A stretch of 38,096 nucleotides of DNA from an uncultured Porphyromonadaceae bacterium (GCA_947175265.1 CAMWMD010000030.1:1-38096); one strand, 5' to 3'. Shown: positions 25,223 to 33,855, counted from the first letter of the stretch. Made by a program: numbers and translations. Notes: generated from the sequence alone by a model not told the origin.

Positions 25223-26050
25223 TCAAATCTTCTCGGCCTCATTGTAGGCCAGACGCATGACTGATAGTTTGGTCAGCACTTTCTCCATCTCCGAGAGGGG
25301 AAGCATGTTGGCACCGTCGCTCTTCGCCTCGGTGGGGTTCTGATGAGTCTCCATGAATACGCCATCCGCACCGGCCGCTATAGCCGCCATTGCAATTGTG
25401 GAGATAAGTGCAGGCTTTCCTCCGGTCACTCCGGCAGCCTGATTAGGCTGCTGCAGGGAATGTGTGGCATCTATTATCACCGGACAATCACACGCCTTCT
25501 TCATCTCCGGAAAGCCCCTCATATCGACGATAAGGTCCTGATAGCCGAATGTAGTGCCTCTCTCCGTCACAGCCACATTGTCATTTCCCGACTCCCTGAC
25601 TTTGTCTACCGCAAATCTCATCGCATCAGGGGCAAGGAACTGCCCCTTCTTGATATTCACAAATTTTCCTGTCTCAGCGGCAGCCACAAGGAGGTCGGTC
25701 TGACGACATAGAAACGCGGGAATCTGAAGGATGTCGACGTATTCGGCAGCCATAGCCGCCTCTTCAGGCAAATGGATATCAGTCACAACCGGAATGCCGA
25801 ACGTATGCCTCACCTTCTCAAGAATCTTAAGGGCCTTCTCATCCCCGATACCTGTGAACGAGTCAAGACGGCTTCTGTTTGCCTTCCTGTAACTACCCTT
25901 GAACACGTATGGGATGCCCAGTCTTGTAGTGATATCCATCATTTTCTCGGCAATCTCAAGAGCCATTCTCTCCCCTTCTATGACACAGGGGCCGGCAAAG
26001 AGGAAGAAATTGTTGTCTTCTCCCCCGGTTATGTAATTCCTTATATCCAT
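25223..26050 (-). CDS. kdsA: 3-deoxy-8-phosphooctulonate (Kdo-8-phosphate) synthase, metal-dependent type
   Basis: The 275-residue TIM-barrel enzyme condenses phosphoenolpyruvate with arabinose 5-phosphate to give Kdo 8-phosphate for lipopolysaccharide. Motifs visible are FKGSYRKANRS, IPAFLCRQTDLL, KKGQFLAP, ERGTTFGY and DATHSLQQP. The N-terminal AGPCVIE places a Cys at residue 22, where metal-independent enzymes such as E. coli KdsA have Asn. With the His of DATHS, the Glu of METHQNP and the Asp of SDGANM this makes a full metal site, so I predict the metal-dependent class. It is last in a run after the MFS transporter and rsmE (56-nt gap to rsmE). Confidence 0.96.
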   Translation of the reverse strand: MDIRNYITGGEDNNFFLFAGPCVIEGERMALEIAEKMMDITTRLGIPYVFKGSYRKANRSRLDSFTGIGDEKALKILEKVRHTFGIPVVTDIHLPEEAAMAAEYVDILQIPAFLCRQTDLLVAAAETGKFVNIKKGQFLAPDAMRFAVDKVRESGNDNVAVTERGTTFGYQDLIVDMRGFPEMKKACDCPVIIDATHSLQQPNQAAGVTGGKPALISTIAMAAIAAGADGVFMETHQNPTEAKSDGANMLPLSEMEKVLTKLSVMRLAYNEAEKI

Positions 26051-26106
26051 GATTACTTGTAATGCTTTGATTTTTCAGAATCCTTAATTATTGACAACGT
26101 CTTTTT

Positions 26107-26817
26107 TCAAAGACTATTGATGACATGTGCCGCCGTGACCCCATATAGTGAGGCTGTCTCGGTGCGCAGGCGGCTCTCACCGAATGTGACCGGTAGGAAG
26201 CCCGCTTTCACGGCCTCATCCACCTCCTCCGGGGAGAAGTCGCCCTCCGGGCCGATCATTATGACTATATCCTTCCCTTTCGGGCACTCCTTTGCAAATC
26301 CTTTCCGTGGGAATGAATCGGAACAGTAACCCATGCATCGGAAACTGTCGTCACCGGCCTGCGAACGAACAAATTCAGCAAAAGGGGTGAGAGGGTCGAG
26401 AGTGGGCAAGACCCCTTTAAGGCTCTGTTTCATGGCCGCCACCATCACCTTCTCAAGGCGTTCCGGCTTAATCACCTTCCGCTCACTTCGGGCACACTTC
26501 AGCAAGACCACGCGGTCTACCCCTATCTCCACGATTTTCTCAAGCAGCCACTCCATCCTGTCGGTATTCTTTGTAGGCGCCACTGCCAAAGTAAGCCTGA
26601 AACCCCAGTGAGGTAGCAAATCCTCCTCCCCTACGATTTCAACAAGGGTGTGACGAGGATGCGCCTCCATTATGACGCATCTGTAACGTTTCCCCTTTCC
26701 GTCGACTACATAAACCTCATCTCCGGCCTGCATCCGGAGCACGCGGCAACAGTGGGCGGAATCCGACTCAGGGAGAACTCCTGTCGCCAAAATATCGGGA
26801 GAATAAAACTGAATCAT
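26107..26817 (-). CDS. rsmE: 16S rRNA (uracil-1498-N3)-methyltransferase
   Basis: The 236-residue SPOUT-class enzyme methylates N3 of U1498 in 16S rRNA using S-adenosylmethionine. An N-terminal PUA-like part (to about 70) is followed by the knotted domain with GPEGDFSPEEV, FGESRLRTETASLYGVTAAH, and an N-side region LAVAPTKNTDRMEWLLEKIVEIGV. The usual GPEGG is GPEGD here, a common variation. It starts 24 nt after the stop of the MFS transporter gene and lies ahead of kdsA. Confidence 0.94.
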   Translation of the reverse strand: MIQFYSPDILATGVLPESDSAHCCRVLRMQAGDEVYVVDGKGKRYRCVIMEAHPRHTLVEIVGEEDLLPHWGFRLTLAVAPTKNTDRMEWLLEKIVEIGVDRVVLLKCARSERKVIKPERLEKVMVAAMKQSLKGVLPTLDPLTPFAEFVRSQAGDDSFRCMGYCSDSFPRKGFAKECPKGKDIVIMIGPEGDFSPEEVDEAVKAGFLPVTFGESRLRTETASLYGVTAAHVINSL

Positions 26818-26841
26818 CTCTTTTTCCTGCTATGAATGAAG

Positions 26842-28185
26842 TTATATCTCACCCCTGTCAAGGACCAAACCTCCGGGATCCTCCCCGCTCATGGTCTCCA
26901 CCTTATCCTTCCTGACACTGGGGTGTGCGGACTCATCCCTGAAGCAGAAGATGAACAGCAACGCAACGACAAGGGCAAACCCTGAGAAACAGAACCATGA
27001 TATGCGCCATCCCTCGAGACGGGCCACCGGATCGGTCTGACTGAATACGAAATGGTTCACCACGAGTTGGGCGGCATAAGTACCTATTGATGCACCAATA
27101 CCGTTGGTCATTATCATGAACAATCCCTGCGCACTGCTTCTCAGGCTCGGCTCGGTCTGCTTATCTACATAAAGTGAACCGGAGACATTAAAGAAATCGA
27201 ACGCAATGCCGTAGACTATCATCGAAAGGATAAACAGCCAGACACCACCCGCAGGGTTACCACATCCGAAAAAGCCGAACCTGAGCACCCATGCGAACAT
27301 CGACATGAGCATCACTCCCTTGATGCCGAAGCGCTTGAGGCAGAACGGGATGAGGAGTATGCAAAGAGTCTCGCTCATCTGGGAAAGTGAAATGAGAAGA
27401 TTGGCATTCTTGCTGAAGAAATTTCCGGCGTATTCCGGCACATCCTCAAAACCGGATATGAATACGTTTCCGTAACTGTTGGTAATCTGAAGTGAGACTC
27501 CAAGGAGCATACTGAAAATGAAGAATATAGCCATTTTCTTATCCTTCATCAAGGCAAAGGCCTTCAGTCCCAAAGCCTCCGCTACGCTTTTAGATGCACT
27601 CCTGTCGGTAGGACAGTCAGGGAGTGTGAGGGAATAAAGGGCGAGGACAACTCCAAAGACACCTGAAGTGAACAACTGTGCGAACGTAGACTGGAACCCT
27701 GTAAAGTTGACGAAGAGCATTGCGCAGATGAATCCGACTGTACCGAAAACCCTTATTGGCGGGAAATGCGCCACAGTATCGAGTCCGGCCTTTCCGAGAG
27801 CCGAATAAGCCACAGAATTGGCAAGACCAATCGTGGGCATATAGAATCCTACGGAACAGGTGTAGAGCACGAAAAGGGGGCCGAACTTCACTTCATCGCC
27901 GGAAGAGGCGCAATAAAGACCGGCTGCAAACATAAAAAATGCGGCAACCAACTGGCAAAGCGAAAGCATCCTCTGAGCATGAATCCACCTGTCGGCCACA
28001 ATACCGACCACAGCCGGCATGAAAAGCGACACAAGACCCTGCACGAAATAGAACCATCCTATCTGCTCACTGAGCCCTACCCTCGAGAGGAAATTTCCCA
28101 GAGAGATGAGATATGAACCCCACACGGCAAACTCCAGGAAACTCATTGCCGAGAGTTTAACTTTTAAAATTCCTGTTGACGACAT
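26842..28185 (-). CDS. MFS transporter of the nucleoside:H+ symporter family
   Basis: The 447-residue protein has about 12 membrane helices. The N-terminus (KLSAMSFLEFAVWGSYLISLGNFL, helix 1) and the VVGIVADRW loop after helix 2 are characteristic of the NupG/XapB-like group. The long central loop after helix 6 begins TLPDCPTDRSASKS. It should import nucleosides or similar small molecules across the inner membrane with protons; substrate specificity is not certain. It is the first gene of the transporter-rsmE-kdsA run, with its own promoter (28255-28285). The polar tail (about 425-447) is unremarkable. Confidence 0.88.
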   Translation of the reverse strand: MSSTGILKVKLSAMSFLEFAVWGSYLISLGNFLSRVGLSEQIGWFYFVQGLVSLFMPAVVGIVADRWIHAQRMLSLCQLVAAFFMFAAGLYCASSGDEVKFGPLFVLYTCSVGFYMPTIGLANSVAYSALGKAGLDTVAHFPPIRVFGTVGFICAMLFVNFTGFQSTFAQLFTSGVFGVVLALYSLTLPDCPTDRSASKSVAEALGLKAFALMKDKKMAIFFIFSMLLGVSLQITNSYGNVFISGFEDVPEYAGNFFSKNANLLISLSQMSETLCILLIPFCLKRFGIKGVMLMSMFAWVLRFGFFGCGNPAGGVWLFILSMIVYGIAFDFFNVSGSLYVDKQTEPSLRSSAQGLFMIMTNGIGASIGTYAAQLVVNHFVFSQTDPVARLEGWRISWFCFSGFALVVALLFIFCFRDESAHPSVRKDKVETMSGEDPGGLVLDRGEI

Positions 28186-28254
28186 TTCAATGATATTATG
28201 AGATTAGGTTAGACTGCCTCGCAATGCAATATTCAATCGCATGGCGACCGACTG

Positions 28255-28285
28255 CAAATTTATAAATAATTCGTCAATCGCCAAT
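28255..28285 (-). promoter_or_regulatory. Promoter of the MFS transporter gene
   Basis: On the minus strand TAAATTTG (28255-28262) lies 19 nt after ATTG (28282-28285), giving a leader of about 65 nt before the ATG at 28185. Confidence 0.65.
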
Positions 28286-28287
28286 CC

Positions 28288-28953
28288 TCACTCGAGAAAT
28301 TTTTCTCGCGAATGGATGATAAGTCTTCCGGGTTCCCTCTTTACCATTCCGCTCCCTTCTATGAGGGTTATCCAGTTGCGGAGTTTATCGACATCCACAC
28401 CGCAATAACGGGCGAGATCGCCCACAGTGCCCTCTATCGAGACCTCCTTAGCAACGGGGTCGGTCAGTATGGCTACCATCCTGCGGAGAATACCCGTAAT
28501 GTCGCCCTCAGCAAAAATGCTGACTGCCTCCGTGGGCCGCTGCGCACGAAGACTGAGGTAATTGAAGAAATTGAGCATGTAGATACGGTCGGAATAGAGA
28601 AGGTTCATATACTGCTCCTTCTTGAACTGCATTATGCTGGTGTTGCCCGCAGCGATAATCTTGAAAGGGTAACCTGTGGAAATGCCGAAGAGTCTGTCGG
28701 CTCCCAAGACACGGCCACTACCGCTTCTCTCCACGACAGTGAGGTCAAGCGACTCCAGAGTGTTGCAAATCTTCACCTCACCGCTTATAATGAACTTTAT
28801 CATCTTCACCTCCTCACCCGGAGTGGATATTATCTCCCCATCCCGATAATTGCAGAACATTATAGGTGTCTTCTCAAGAAATTGCGAGACATGGTCTTTC
28901 CCCACACCCTTAAAAAGGGGAAGATCCATTATAGTCTCATACATTGTGGCCAT
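28288..28953 (-). CDS. Crp/Fnr-family transcriptional regulator
   Basis: With the ATG at 28953 the product is 221 residues. It starts there or at 28944; the frame stays open to 29013, but that codon lies inside the tRNA-Met terminator hairpin. The N-terminal half (about 8-120) is a cyclic-nucleotide-binding-type beta roll (LFKGVG, GEEVKMIKFIISGEVKI). The C-terminal half has a winged helix with the HTH GTVGDLARYCGVDVDKLRNWITLIE. No cluster of N-terminal cysteines is present, so it is not an FNR-type iron-sulfur sensor. The ligand and target genes are unknown. No obvious promoter is visible in the short gap after the tRNA-Met terminator. Confidence 0.87.
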   Translation of the reverse strand: MATMYETIMDLPLFKGVGKDHVSQFLEKTPIMFCNYRDGEIISTPGEEVKMIKFIISGEVKICNTLESLDLTVVERSGSGRVLGADRLFGISTGYPFKIIAAGNTSIMQFKKEQYMNLLYSDRIYMLNFFNYLSLRAQRPTEAVSIFAEGDITGILRRMVAILTDPVAKEVSIEGTVGDLARYCGVDVDKLRNWITLIEGSGMVKREPGRLIIHSREKFLE

Positions 28954-28987
28954 ATCGTGTATTAGGTTGATGGTGTTGCCAGTGAAA

Positions 28988-29029
28988 GAGAAAAATAGAA
29001 GCGCAACCGACACTGCTGCCGATTGCGCT
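28988..29029 (-). terminator. Intrinsic terminator of tRNA-Met
   Basis: A 13-bp stem pairs 29000-29012 with 29017-29029 around a 4-nt loop, with two G-T type pairs, followed on the minus strand by TCTATTTTTCTC. It begins 8 nt past the tRNA 3' end. Confidence 0.9.
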
Positions 29030-29036
29030 GAAAATG

Positions 29037-29110
29037 TAGCGGGATCGAGAATTGAACTCGAGACCTCCGGGTTATGAATCCGACGCTCTAACCAACTGAG
29101 CTATCCCGCC
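29037..29110 (-). tRNA. tRNA-Met (CAT)
   Basis: The 74-nt cloverleaf starts GGCGGGATAGCTCAG and ends TCCCGCT plus discriminator A, with a first G-U pair. The anticodon loop TTCATAA shows CAT. Pair 31-39 in the anticodon stem is A-C. A paired acceptor end argues against initiator tRNA, which needs a mismatched 1-72. The lysidine-modified isoleucine tRNA also has CAT and cannot be fully excluded by eye. Confidence 0.9.
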
Positions 29111-29115
29111 GAGCT

Positions 29116-29171
29116 ACGGTCTTGTTCCGTTTTGCGAGTGCAAAGTTAGGCATTATTTTTCATTCTGCAAA
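29116..29171 (-). promoter_or_regulatory. Promoter and structured leader of tRNA-Met
   Basis: On the minus strand TTTG (29168-29171), 19 nt, then TAACTTTG (29141-29148). The -7 box continues into TTTGCACTCGCAAA (29131-29144), identical to the tRNA-Cys module, then a small hairpin ACGG/CCGT (29116-29130) just before the tRNA. Confidence 0.82.
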
Positions 29172-29260
29172 ACTTTTTTCAAAAAAAATTTATTTTTTTG
29201 ACATCCCTGCATCGCATTCACGCATTGACAAAATCCATTACAATTCTCATAGACAACCGG

Positions 29261-30733
29261 TTATGCCGTCTTCACAGCCTGACGGCGTGCCCTATACGCA
29301 CGAAGTTTTCCTTTTATCCTCCACCCCGCTGATACCATCCAGAACGACATAACGGGCGACAGATAGTTGAACACACAGTAGGGAAGATATTCAAGAGTTG
29401 GCACTCCAAGCACTGACGATTGGGTCAACCCGCAGGAGTTCCAGGGTATGAGGACAGAGGTCACGCTTATAGAGTCCTCGAGGCTACGACTGAGCAACCG
29501 GGGTTCGAGGCCGCTCTTATCATACACCCCTTTGTACATGTTGGCACCTATTATGATGGAGAGATACTGGTCAGCCGTACAACTGTTGAGCATCAGACCG
29601 CTGCCGAGGGTGGCCCCCACTATCGACTTCGGCCCGCGCAACCTCCGCGACATCTCTCCGGCTATGCATCCCAGCATCCCTGTGCCTATCATCACTCCGC
29701 CAAAAATCATGGCACTGAGCACAAGGAAAATCGTAGGCAACATACCGAGGACACCACCGGTAGACACGAGGCTGTTGAAGGCGGCGTCAGGAGTGTTGAA
29801 TTCCACTCCGCTCCAAAGTTCACTCCAGAAGGCGGCATCTACACTCAGCCGGGGCTGAGTCAATATCATGCTCACGACTCCGGCTACCGAACTGAAAAGG
29901 AGCGTCAGAGTAGTGTTGACCCTGCAAACGATGAGTATGAAGGTCAGTGCCGGGACAAGAAGGGTCCAAGCCGTGATATTGAATTCCTCATGAAGAGTGG
30001 CGAGAAGATTGCTCTCCATGCCGCCACCAAGTGTGTCGGCATGGACGATTCCCTCAATGAGGAAGACGGCCAACGCAATTCCCATGGCCGGACCCGCGGT
30101 GAACATCAGGTAACGGATGTGGGTGAAGAGATTCACCCCGCAACTGCTGGAGGCCACGACAGTGGTGTCGCTGAGCGGCGAGACCTTATCTCCGAAATAC
30201 GCGCCCGAAATCACCGCTCCGGCTATCCACGGGTCGGAAAAGCCCATCACCTTGCCGATGCCCATGAATGCGACCCCTATTGTGGCTATGGTAGTCCACG
30301 AACTCCCTATCAATACCGAGATACAGGCACTCACGCCACACACGGCCATAAGGAATGTCACCGGGCTCATAAAACTCAATCCGTAATGAATGAAGGTCGG
30401 CACGATGCCGCCGAGCATCCATGTGGTGGTGAGCAGGGATATGAAGAAAAGGATGACTACGGCGGGAAGAATCTGAGAAGAACTTTTCCTCAGCCCCTCT
30501 CGGACCTTTCCGAATCCTCCGGCTCTCCTTTTCCGGGCATATATAGCTAATGCCACCGCCGCAGAACCGAGAAGGGCAAACGGACTCCAGTCACTGATCG
30601 CGCCCGCTCCTTTGGTAAGTATAATACCGATAAGGAACAAAAGCAGAAAAACTATGGGAGACAGGGATTCGTAAATCGTCAGGTTACGCTCTTTTTGCCC
30701 TCCGGGGGCAAGGTCGTGTTGTGTCTTATACAT
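29261..30733 (-). CDS. NhaC-family Na+/H+ antiporter
   Basis: From the ATG at 30733 the product is 490 residues; a TTG at 30748 would add five residues. About 11-12 membrane helices are present. Family features include GSSWTTIATIGVAFMGIGKVMGF, AGAVISGAYFGDKVSPLSDTT (the GDKxSPLSDTT motif of NhaC/MleN proteins), and STGGVLGMLPTIFLVLSAMIFGGVM. It should exchange Na+ for H+, or malate with lactate as in MleN, across the inner membrane; which one is not decided by sequence. A -7 box TAATTTTG lies at 30796-30803 on the minus strand without a good -33. No terminator follows before tRNA-Met. Confidence 0.9.
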   Translation of the reverse strand: MYKTQHDLAPGGQKERNLTIYESLSPIVFLLLFLIGIILTKGAGAISDWSPFALLGSAAVALAIYARKRRAGGFGKVREGLRKSSSQILPAVVILFFISLLTTTWMLGGIVPTFIHYGLSFMSPVTFLMAVCGVSACISVLIGSSWTTIATIGVAFMGIGKVMGFSDPWIAGAVISGAYFGDKVSPLSDTTVVASSSCGVNLFTHIRYLMFTAGPAMGIALAVFLIEGIVHADTLGGGMESNLLATLHEEFNITAWTLLVPALTFILIVCRVNTTLTLLFSSVAGVVSMILTQPRLSVDAAFWSELWSGVEFNTPDAAFNSLVSTGGVLGMLPTIFLVLSAMIFGGVMIGTGMLGCIAGEMSRRLRGPKSIVGATLGSGLMLNSCTADQYLSIIIGANMYKGVYDKSGLEPRLLSRSLEDSISVTSVLIPWNSCGLTQSSVLGVPTLEYLPYCVFNYLSPVMSFWMVSAGWRIKGKLRAYRARRQAVKTA

Positions 30734-30795
30734 TTTTATCCTAAGCAATTTCTTTCCGGCTTAACCCGGTTTCACCTCCACGGTGATTTTAGTTA

Positions 30796-30803
30796 CAAAA
30801 TTA
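30796..30803 (-). promoter_or_regulatory. -7 element of the antiporter gene
   Basis: TAATTTTG on the minus strand, about 63 nt ahead of the ATG at 30733. No TTTG is found 19-21 nt upstream, so the promoter is incomplete or needs an activator. Confidence 0.45.
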
Positions 30804-30921
30804 CTAAAATAATTTCTCTTCCCCTCCCCTCTCCTTCTCTTTTTAAGATTTTTTTCTTTTTAGGAGGCAGTCCCACACTTTTTTTAATTACCCTGAAACT
30901 CGGTTTATGATTATTTTTAAT

Positions 30922-30929
30922 TAATTTTG
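30922..30929 (+). promoter_or_regulatory. -7 element upstream of the lipoprotein/murB-fusion genes
   Basis: TAATTTTG without a clear -33 element. The transcript would then include a 6-bp hairpin TGCGGC-ATATCA-GCCGCA (30945-30962) about 28 nt ahead of the TTG start at 30990. Confidence 0.5.
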
Positions 30930-30989
30930 CATACTCTCTACACATGCGGCATATCAGCCGCAGACGATTAATTCTTTCCCCCAATAACG

Positions 30990-31934
30990 TTGAAAACATT
31001 GAAAATTTCACTTCATATCCTTCTCCCCTTCCTGCTTCTCCCCCTTCTGACCTCCTGCTTCACAGGGGTGGAGGGCACAAAGAAAATCACCCTTTCAAAA
31101 GAAGACAGGAGAGTCTTACGCCCATCTGCGGAAGATAATTTCCTCAAAAGCATCGAAGCCACTCCCCTATCGGAATGGAAACAGGGGAAACTATTCTATG
31201 CCACGGATAACCGTTCCATACTGATTTTTGACCAACAGGGACTCCCCGAAGATCCTGACAAGGCAGGAATCGGAGGAAAGATACTTTCATTTGAGGGAAC
31301 GGAGGAGAGAATAGGTCCGGACGGGAAATCCTATCTGACCCTGCTCTTCAAGAACGGTGATGACGTATTGCGGTATCAGTCGGGCAAATTGAGTGATACG
31401 GCACCGGAAGTCATTAAAAGCGATGGCTTGCCGATGCTCATAGACCTCGACATGATCCAGCAGGCATCGATGCTTATGAACGGTAAAACACTTTTCACCC
31501 GCACCGCCCTATGGTATGATATGGATGGAAACCGCCTTGCAGGGAGAAAATTCGTCCCCGTCACGGTGCGCCAAGTCCTGCCCGGCTCGATGGTCTTCCC
31601 CATTAAGGCTGTATTCGAGGATGAGGAAGGGGACAAGGCCTACGTGCTCCTGAATTTCGGAAACTCAGGCACCGACTCACGCTCATTCTCCCATATCTTC
31701 AGTCTTGATGACATAAGGAAAAAATTCCCCGGCATAACGGATGAGGTGTGGAGCCTCATTTGCAGGGAGAAAATAAAAGCGGGGATGACCAAGGATGAAT
31801 GCCGCCTCTCTTTGGGGAATCCGACGGAAGTCAGCGCAGGGCATGACTACAGCCAGACACTTGACCTCTGGCACTATCCGGACGGCACCGTCTTATGGTT
31901 TGAAGACGGCCTCCTTTCCCGGTTCCGCAAATAG
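30990..31934 (+). CDS. Hypothetical lipoprotein with BamE/SmpA-like C-terminal segment
   Basis: The 314-residue frame has no ATG before its signal peptide and an in-frame stop 21 nt upstream, so translation most likely starts at the TTG at 30990; a second TTG at 30999 is possible. The signal peptide (ISLHILLPFLLLPLLTSC) ends in lipobox LTSC with Cys23. Most of the mature protein is unassigned, beta-rich and contains no catalytic motif. The last 50 residues contain KAGMTKDECRLSLGNPTEVS followed by a WHYPDG strand, matching the SmpA/BamE pattern GMTxxxVxxxLGxP. It lies 44 nt ahead of the murB fusion. A role in envelope assembly is possible but not shown. Confidence 0.72.
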   Translation: MKTLKISLHILLPFLLLPLLTSCFTGVEGTKKITLSKEDRRVLRPSAEDNFLKSIEATPLSEWKQGKLFYATDNRSILIFDQQGLPEDPDKAGIGGKILSFEGTEERIGPDGKSYLTLLFKNGDDVLRYQSGKLSDTAPEVIKSDGLPMLIDLDMIQQASMLMNGKTLFTRTALWYDMDGNRLAGRKFVPVTVRQVLPGSMVFPIKAVFEDEEGDKAYVLLNFGNSGTDSRSFSHIFSLDDIRKKFPGITDEVWSLICREKIKAGMTKDECRLSLGNPTEVSAGHDYSQTLDLWHYPDGTVLWFEDGLLSRFRK

Positions 31935-31978
31935 GGAGCCGCAAGCAACTATGTATAACTCCGTAATTTCTCTATATC

Positions 31979-33808
31979 ATGTTTGAAAAAGATAAAGACA
32001 TAACCTCATACACCACTTTCGGGCTACCGGCTAAGGCCGCTTTATTCGCGGAATATGATTCGGTGGAGCAACTGACACGAATCTCACGAACTCCCGAGTT
32101 TATCGACAACACGGTGCTACATATCGGAGGAGGGAGCAACCTCGTGTTCATTCATGATTTCGATGGCCTTGTGCTTCATTCAGGGATAAAGGGAATCACG
32201 AAATACCGGAAGAATGAGGATGAGGTATTCGTCATGGCCGGAGCCGGGGAGAAATGGACCGACCTTGTGGAATGGTGCATCAACGAGGGTCTGGCCGGGA
32301 TGGAGAACCTTTCCGGGATACCGGGCGAGGTAGGTGCGGCTCCTGTGCAGAATGTCGGTGCCTACGGAGTTGAGGCGAAGGATGTGGTGCATTCTGTCGT
32401 ATGCTTCGATGTTGTCACCCGGGAGACTGTCACTTTCTTCAACGACTACCAAGAATGCAAGGATAAAAGCAAAAACCGATTGGGGTTCGGGTATCGCGAC
32501 AGCAAGTTCAAACATGAATGGAAGGGGCGTTATTTTGTGCTCAGGGTGAGTTTCAGGTTGCGCCCCTCGAACAAGGCCGCCAACCTTCAATACAGCGCGT
32601 TGCGGAAATTCGCGGAGACCCTTGACCATGCACCTACCACAAGGGAGATAGCCGACGAGGTGTTGAGACTGCGCAATTCAAAATTGCCCGACCCCGCGAA
32701 AATAGGAAGCGTAGGGAGTTTCTTTAAGAATCCGGTAGTCAGCCGTTACTATTTCGAGCAGGCCATGCTCGCCCTTGACCCGGATATTCAGCATTTTGAC
32801 GAACCAAGGAGAAAAGAAAATGAGCCGGAATTAGTGAAAGTTCCGGCGGCGTGGCTGATAGATCATGCCGGAATGAAAGGTATGAGGATAGGGGGCGCGC
32901 AGGTCGACCCCAACAACGCACTCGTCATAATAAATACGGGGGGAGCTACAGGAGAGGATGTCGAGAAACTCGCCTCAAAGATAGTGGACCATGTTCGTGA
33001 GCGTTTCGCCATATCCCTTGAGAGAGAAGCCAACTACATTGACACTGAGATAAAGGTGACCATCCTTGGAAGCGGCACATCAAAGGGTGTCCCCGAGGTG
33101 GGATGCCTGTGTGACGTATGCCGTTCCCGCTCCCCGTTTGACCACCGCCGGCGAGCCTCCGCCCTCGTCAGGACTATGGGGCTCGATATCCTTATCGATG
33201 TATCGCCCGACTTCCGCGAACAGGCGCTGCAGGAAGATCTTCACCGTGTGGATGCCGTGCTCCTCACCCATAGCCACTACGACCATGTGGGTGGACTCGA
33301 CGACCTCCGCCCGTTCTGTGCGCACCGTGATGTGCCCATCTATCTCAAGAAAGATGTCAATGACGATCTCCACCGCCGTCTTGACTATTGCTTCAGGTCG
33401 CACCCCTATCCCGGAGTGCCTACCTTCGACATGCACGAAATCGACGACCGTCCTTTCTTTATCAACGGGGTGAAGATAATCCCGGTCAAAGTGATGCATG
33501 GGGGACTCCCGATATTGGGCTACAGGATAGGACGCTTCGCATATATCACGGATGCCAAGACCATTGAGGAAAAGGAACTTGAAAAGCTCGAGGGGCTTGA
33601 TGTGCTCGTGATAAACGCCCTCCGTTTCCGGGAACATTTCTCACATCTCTCCATTTCTGAGGCCATTTCCATAATCGACCGTCTGAAACCCAAGACGGCC
33701 TATCTCACTCACTTCAACCACGAGGTAGGGAGACACTTTGAACTTGCTGAGAAACTCCCTCCGAATGTGCATCCCTGTTACGACGGAATGAAAATTACGA
33801 TAAAATGA
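31979..33808 (+). CDS. murB: MurB (UDP-N-acetylenolpyruvoylglucosamine reductase) fused to a PhnP-like metallo-beta-lactamase-fold hydrolase
   Basis: The 609-residue product is two proteins in one frame. Residues 1-352 are MurB, which reduces UDP-GlcNAc-enolpyruvate to UDP-MurNAc with NADPH and FAD: HIGGGSNLVF (48-57), SGIPGEVGAAPVQNVGAYG (112-130), YRDSKFK (172-178), GSVGSFFKNP with the proton-donor Ser247 (243-252), and the C-terminal Glu at 348/350. From about 357 the MBL domain starts as in free-standing enzymes (KVTILGSGTSKGVPEVGC), but without a Met. It has a Cys cluster CLCDVC (376-381) and the metal motif HSHYDH (431-436). It resembles phosphoribosyl cyclic phosphodiesterase PhnP. No stop, frameshift or spacer separates the halves. 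Both halves look intact and active. The natural substrate of the MBL half is unknown. Confidence 0.9.
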   Translation: MFEKDKDITSYTTFGLPAKAALFAEYDSVEQLTRISRTPEFIDNTVLHIGGGSNLVFIHDFDGLVLHSGIKGITKYRKNEDEVFVMAGAGEKWTDLVEWCINEGLAGMENLSGIPGEVGAAPVQNVGAYGVEAKDVVHSVVCFDVVTRETVTFFNDYQECKDKSKNRLGFGYRDSKFKHEWKGRYFVLRVSFRLRPSNKAANLQYSALRKFAETLDHAPTTREIADEVLRLRNSKLPDPAKIGSVGSFFKNPVVSRYYFEQAMLALDPDIQHFDEPRRKENEPELVKVPAAWLIDHAGMKGMRIGGAQVDPNNALVIINTGGATGEDVEKLASKIVDHVRERFAISLEREANYIDTEIKVTILGSGTSKGVPEVGCLCDVCRSRSPFDHRRRASALVRTMGLDILIDVSPDFREQALQEDLHRVDAVLLTHSHYDHVGGLDDLRPFCAHRDVPIYLKKDVNDDLHRRLDYCFRSHPYPGVPTFDMHEIDDRPFFINGVKIIPVKVMHGGLPILGYRIGRFAYITDAKTIEEKELEKLEGLDVLVINALRFREHFSHLSISEAISIIDRLKPKTAYLTHFNHEVGRHFELAEKLPPNVHPCYDGMKITIK

Positions 33809-33855
33809 ATTGAACATTTTCTCCCTGTAGGAGTTAAAACGGGAAAAGACTTCCT

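Noticed and set aside
28312..28965. A 217-codon frame opposite the Crp/Fnr gene
   Set aside because: The minus strand gives a complete cNMP-binding and HTH protein; the plus-strand product shows no fold.
28954..29013. Upstream start for the Crp/Fnr regulator at 29013
   Set aside because: That codon lies within the stem of the tRNA-Met terminator, so it would not be in an mRNA made from a promoter downstream of it; 28953 or 28944 gives the normal family length.
29037..29110. Initiator tRNA-fMet
   Set aside because: The acceptor stem is paired at position 1-72 (G-U), while initiator tRNAs have a mismatch there and three G-C pairs in the anticodon stem.
29420..30550. A 376-codon open frame antisense to the Na+/H+ antiporter gene
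   Set aside because: Its product is rich in His, Arg and Gly with no domain or hydrophobic pattern, while the opposite strand encodes a clear NhaC protein with 12 helices. It is a shadow of codon bias.
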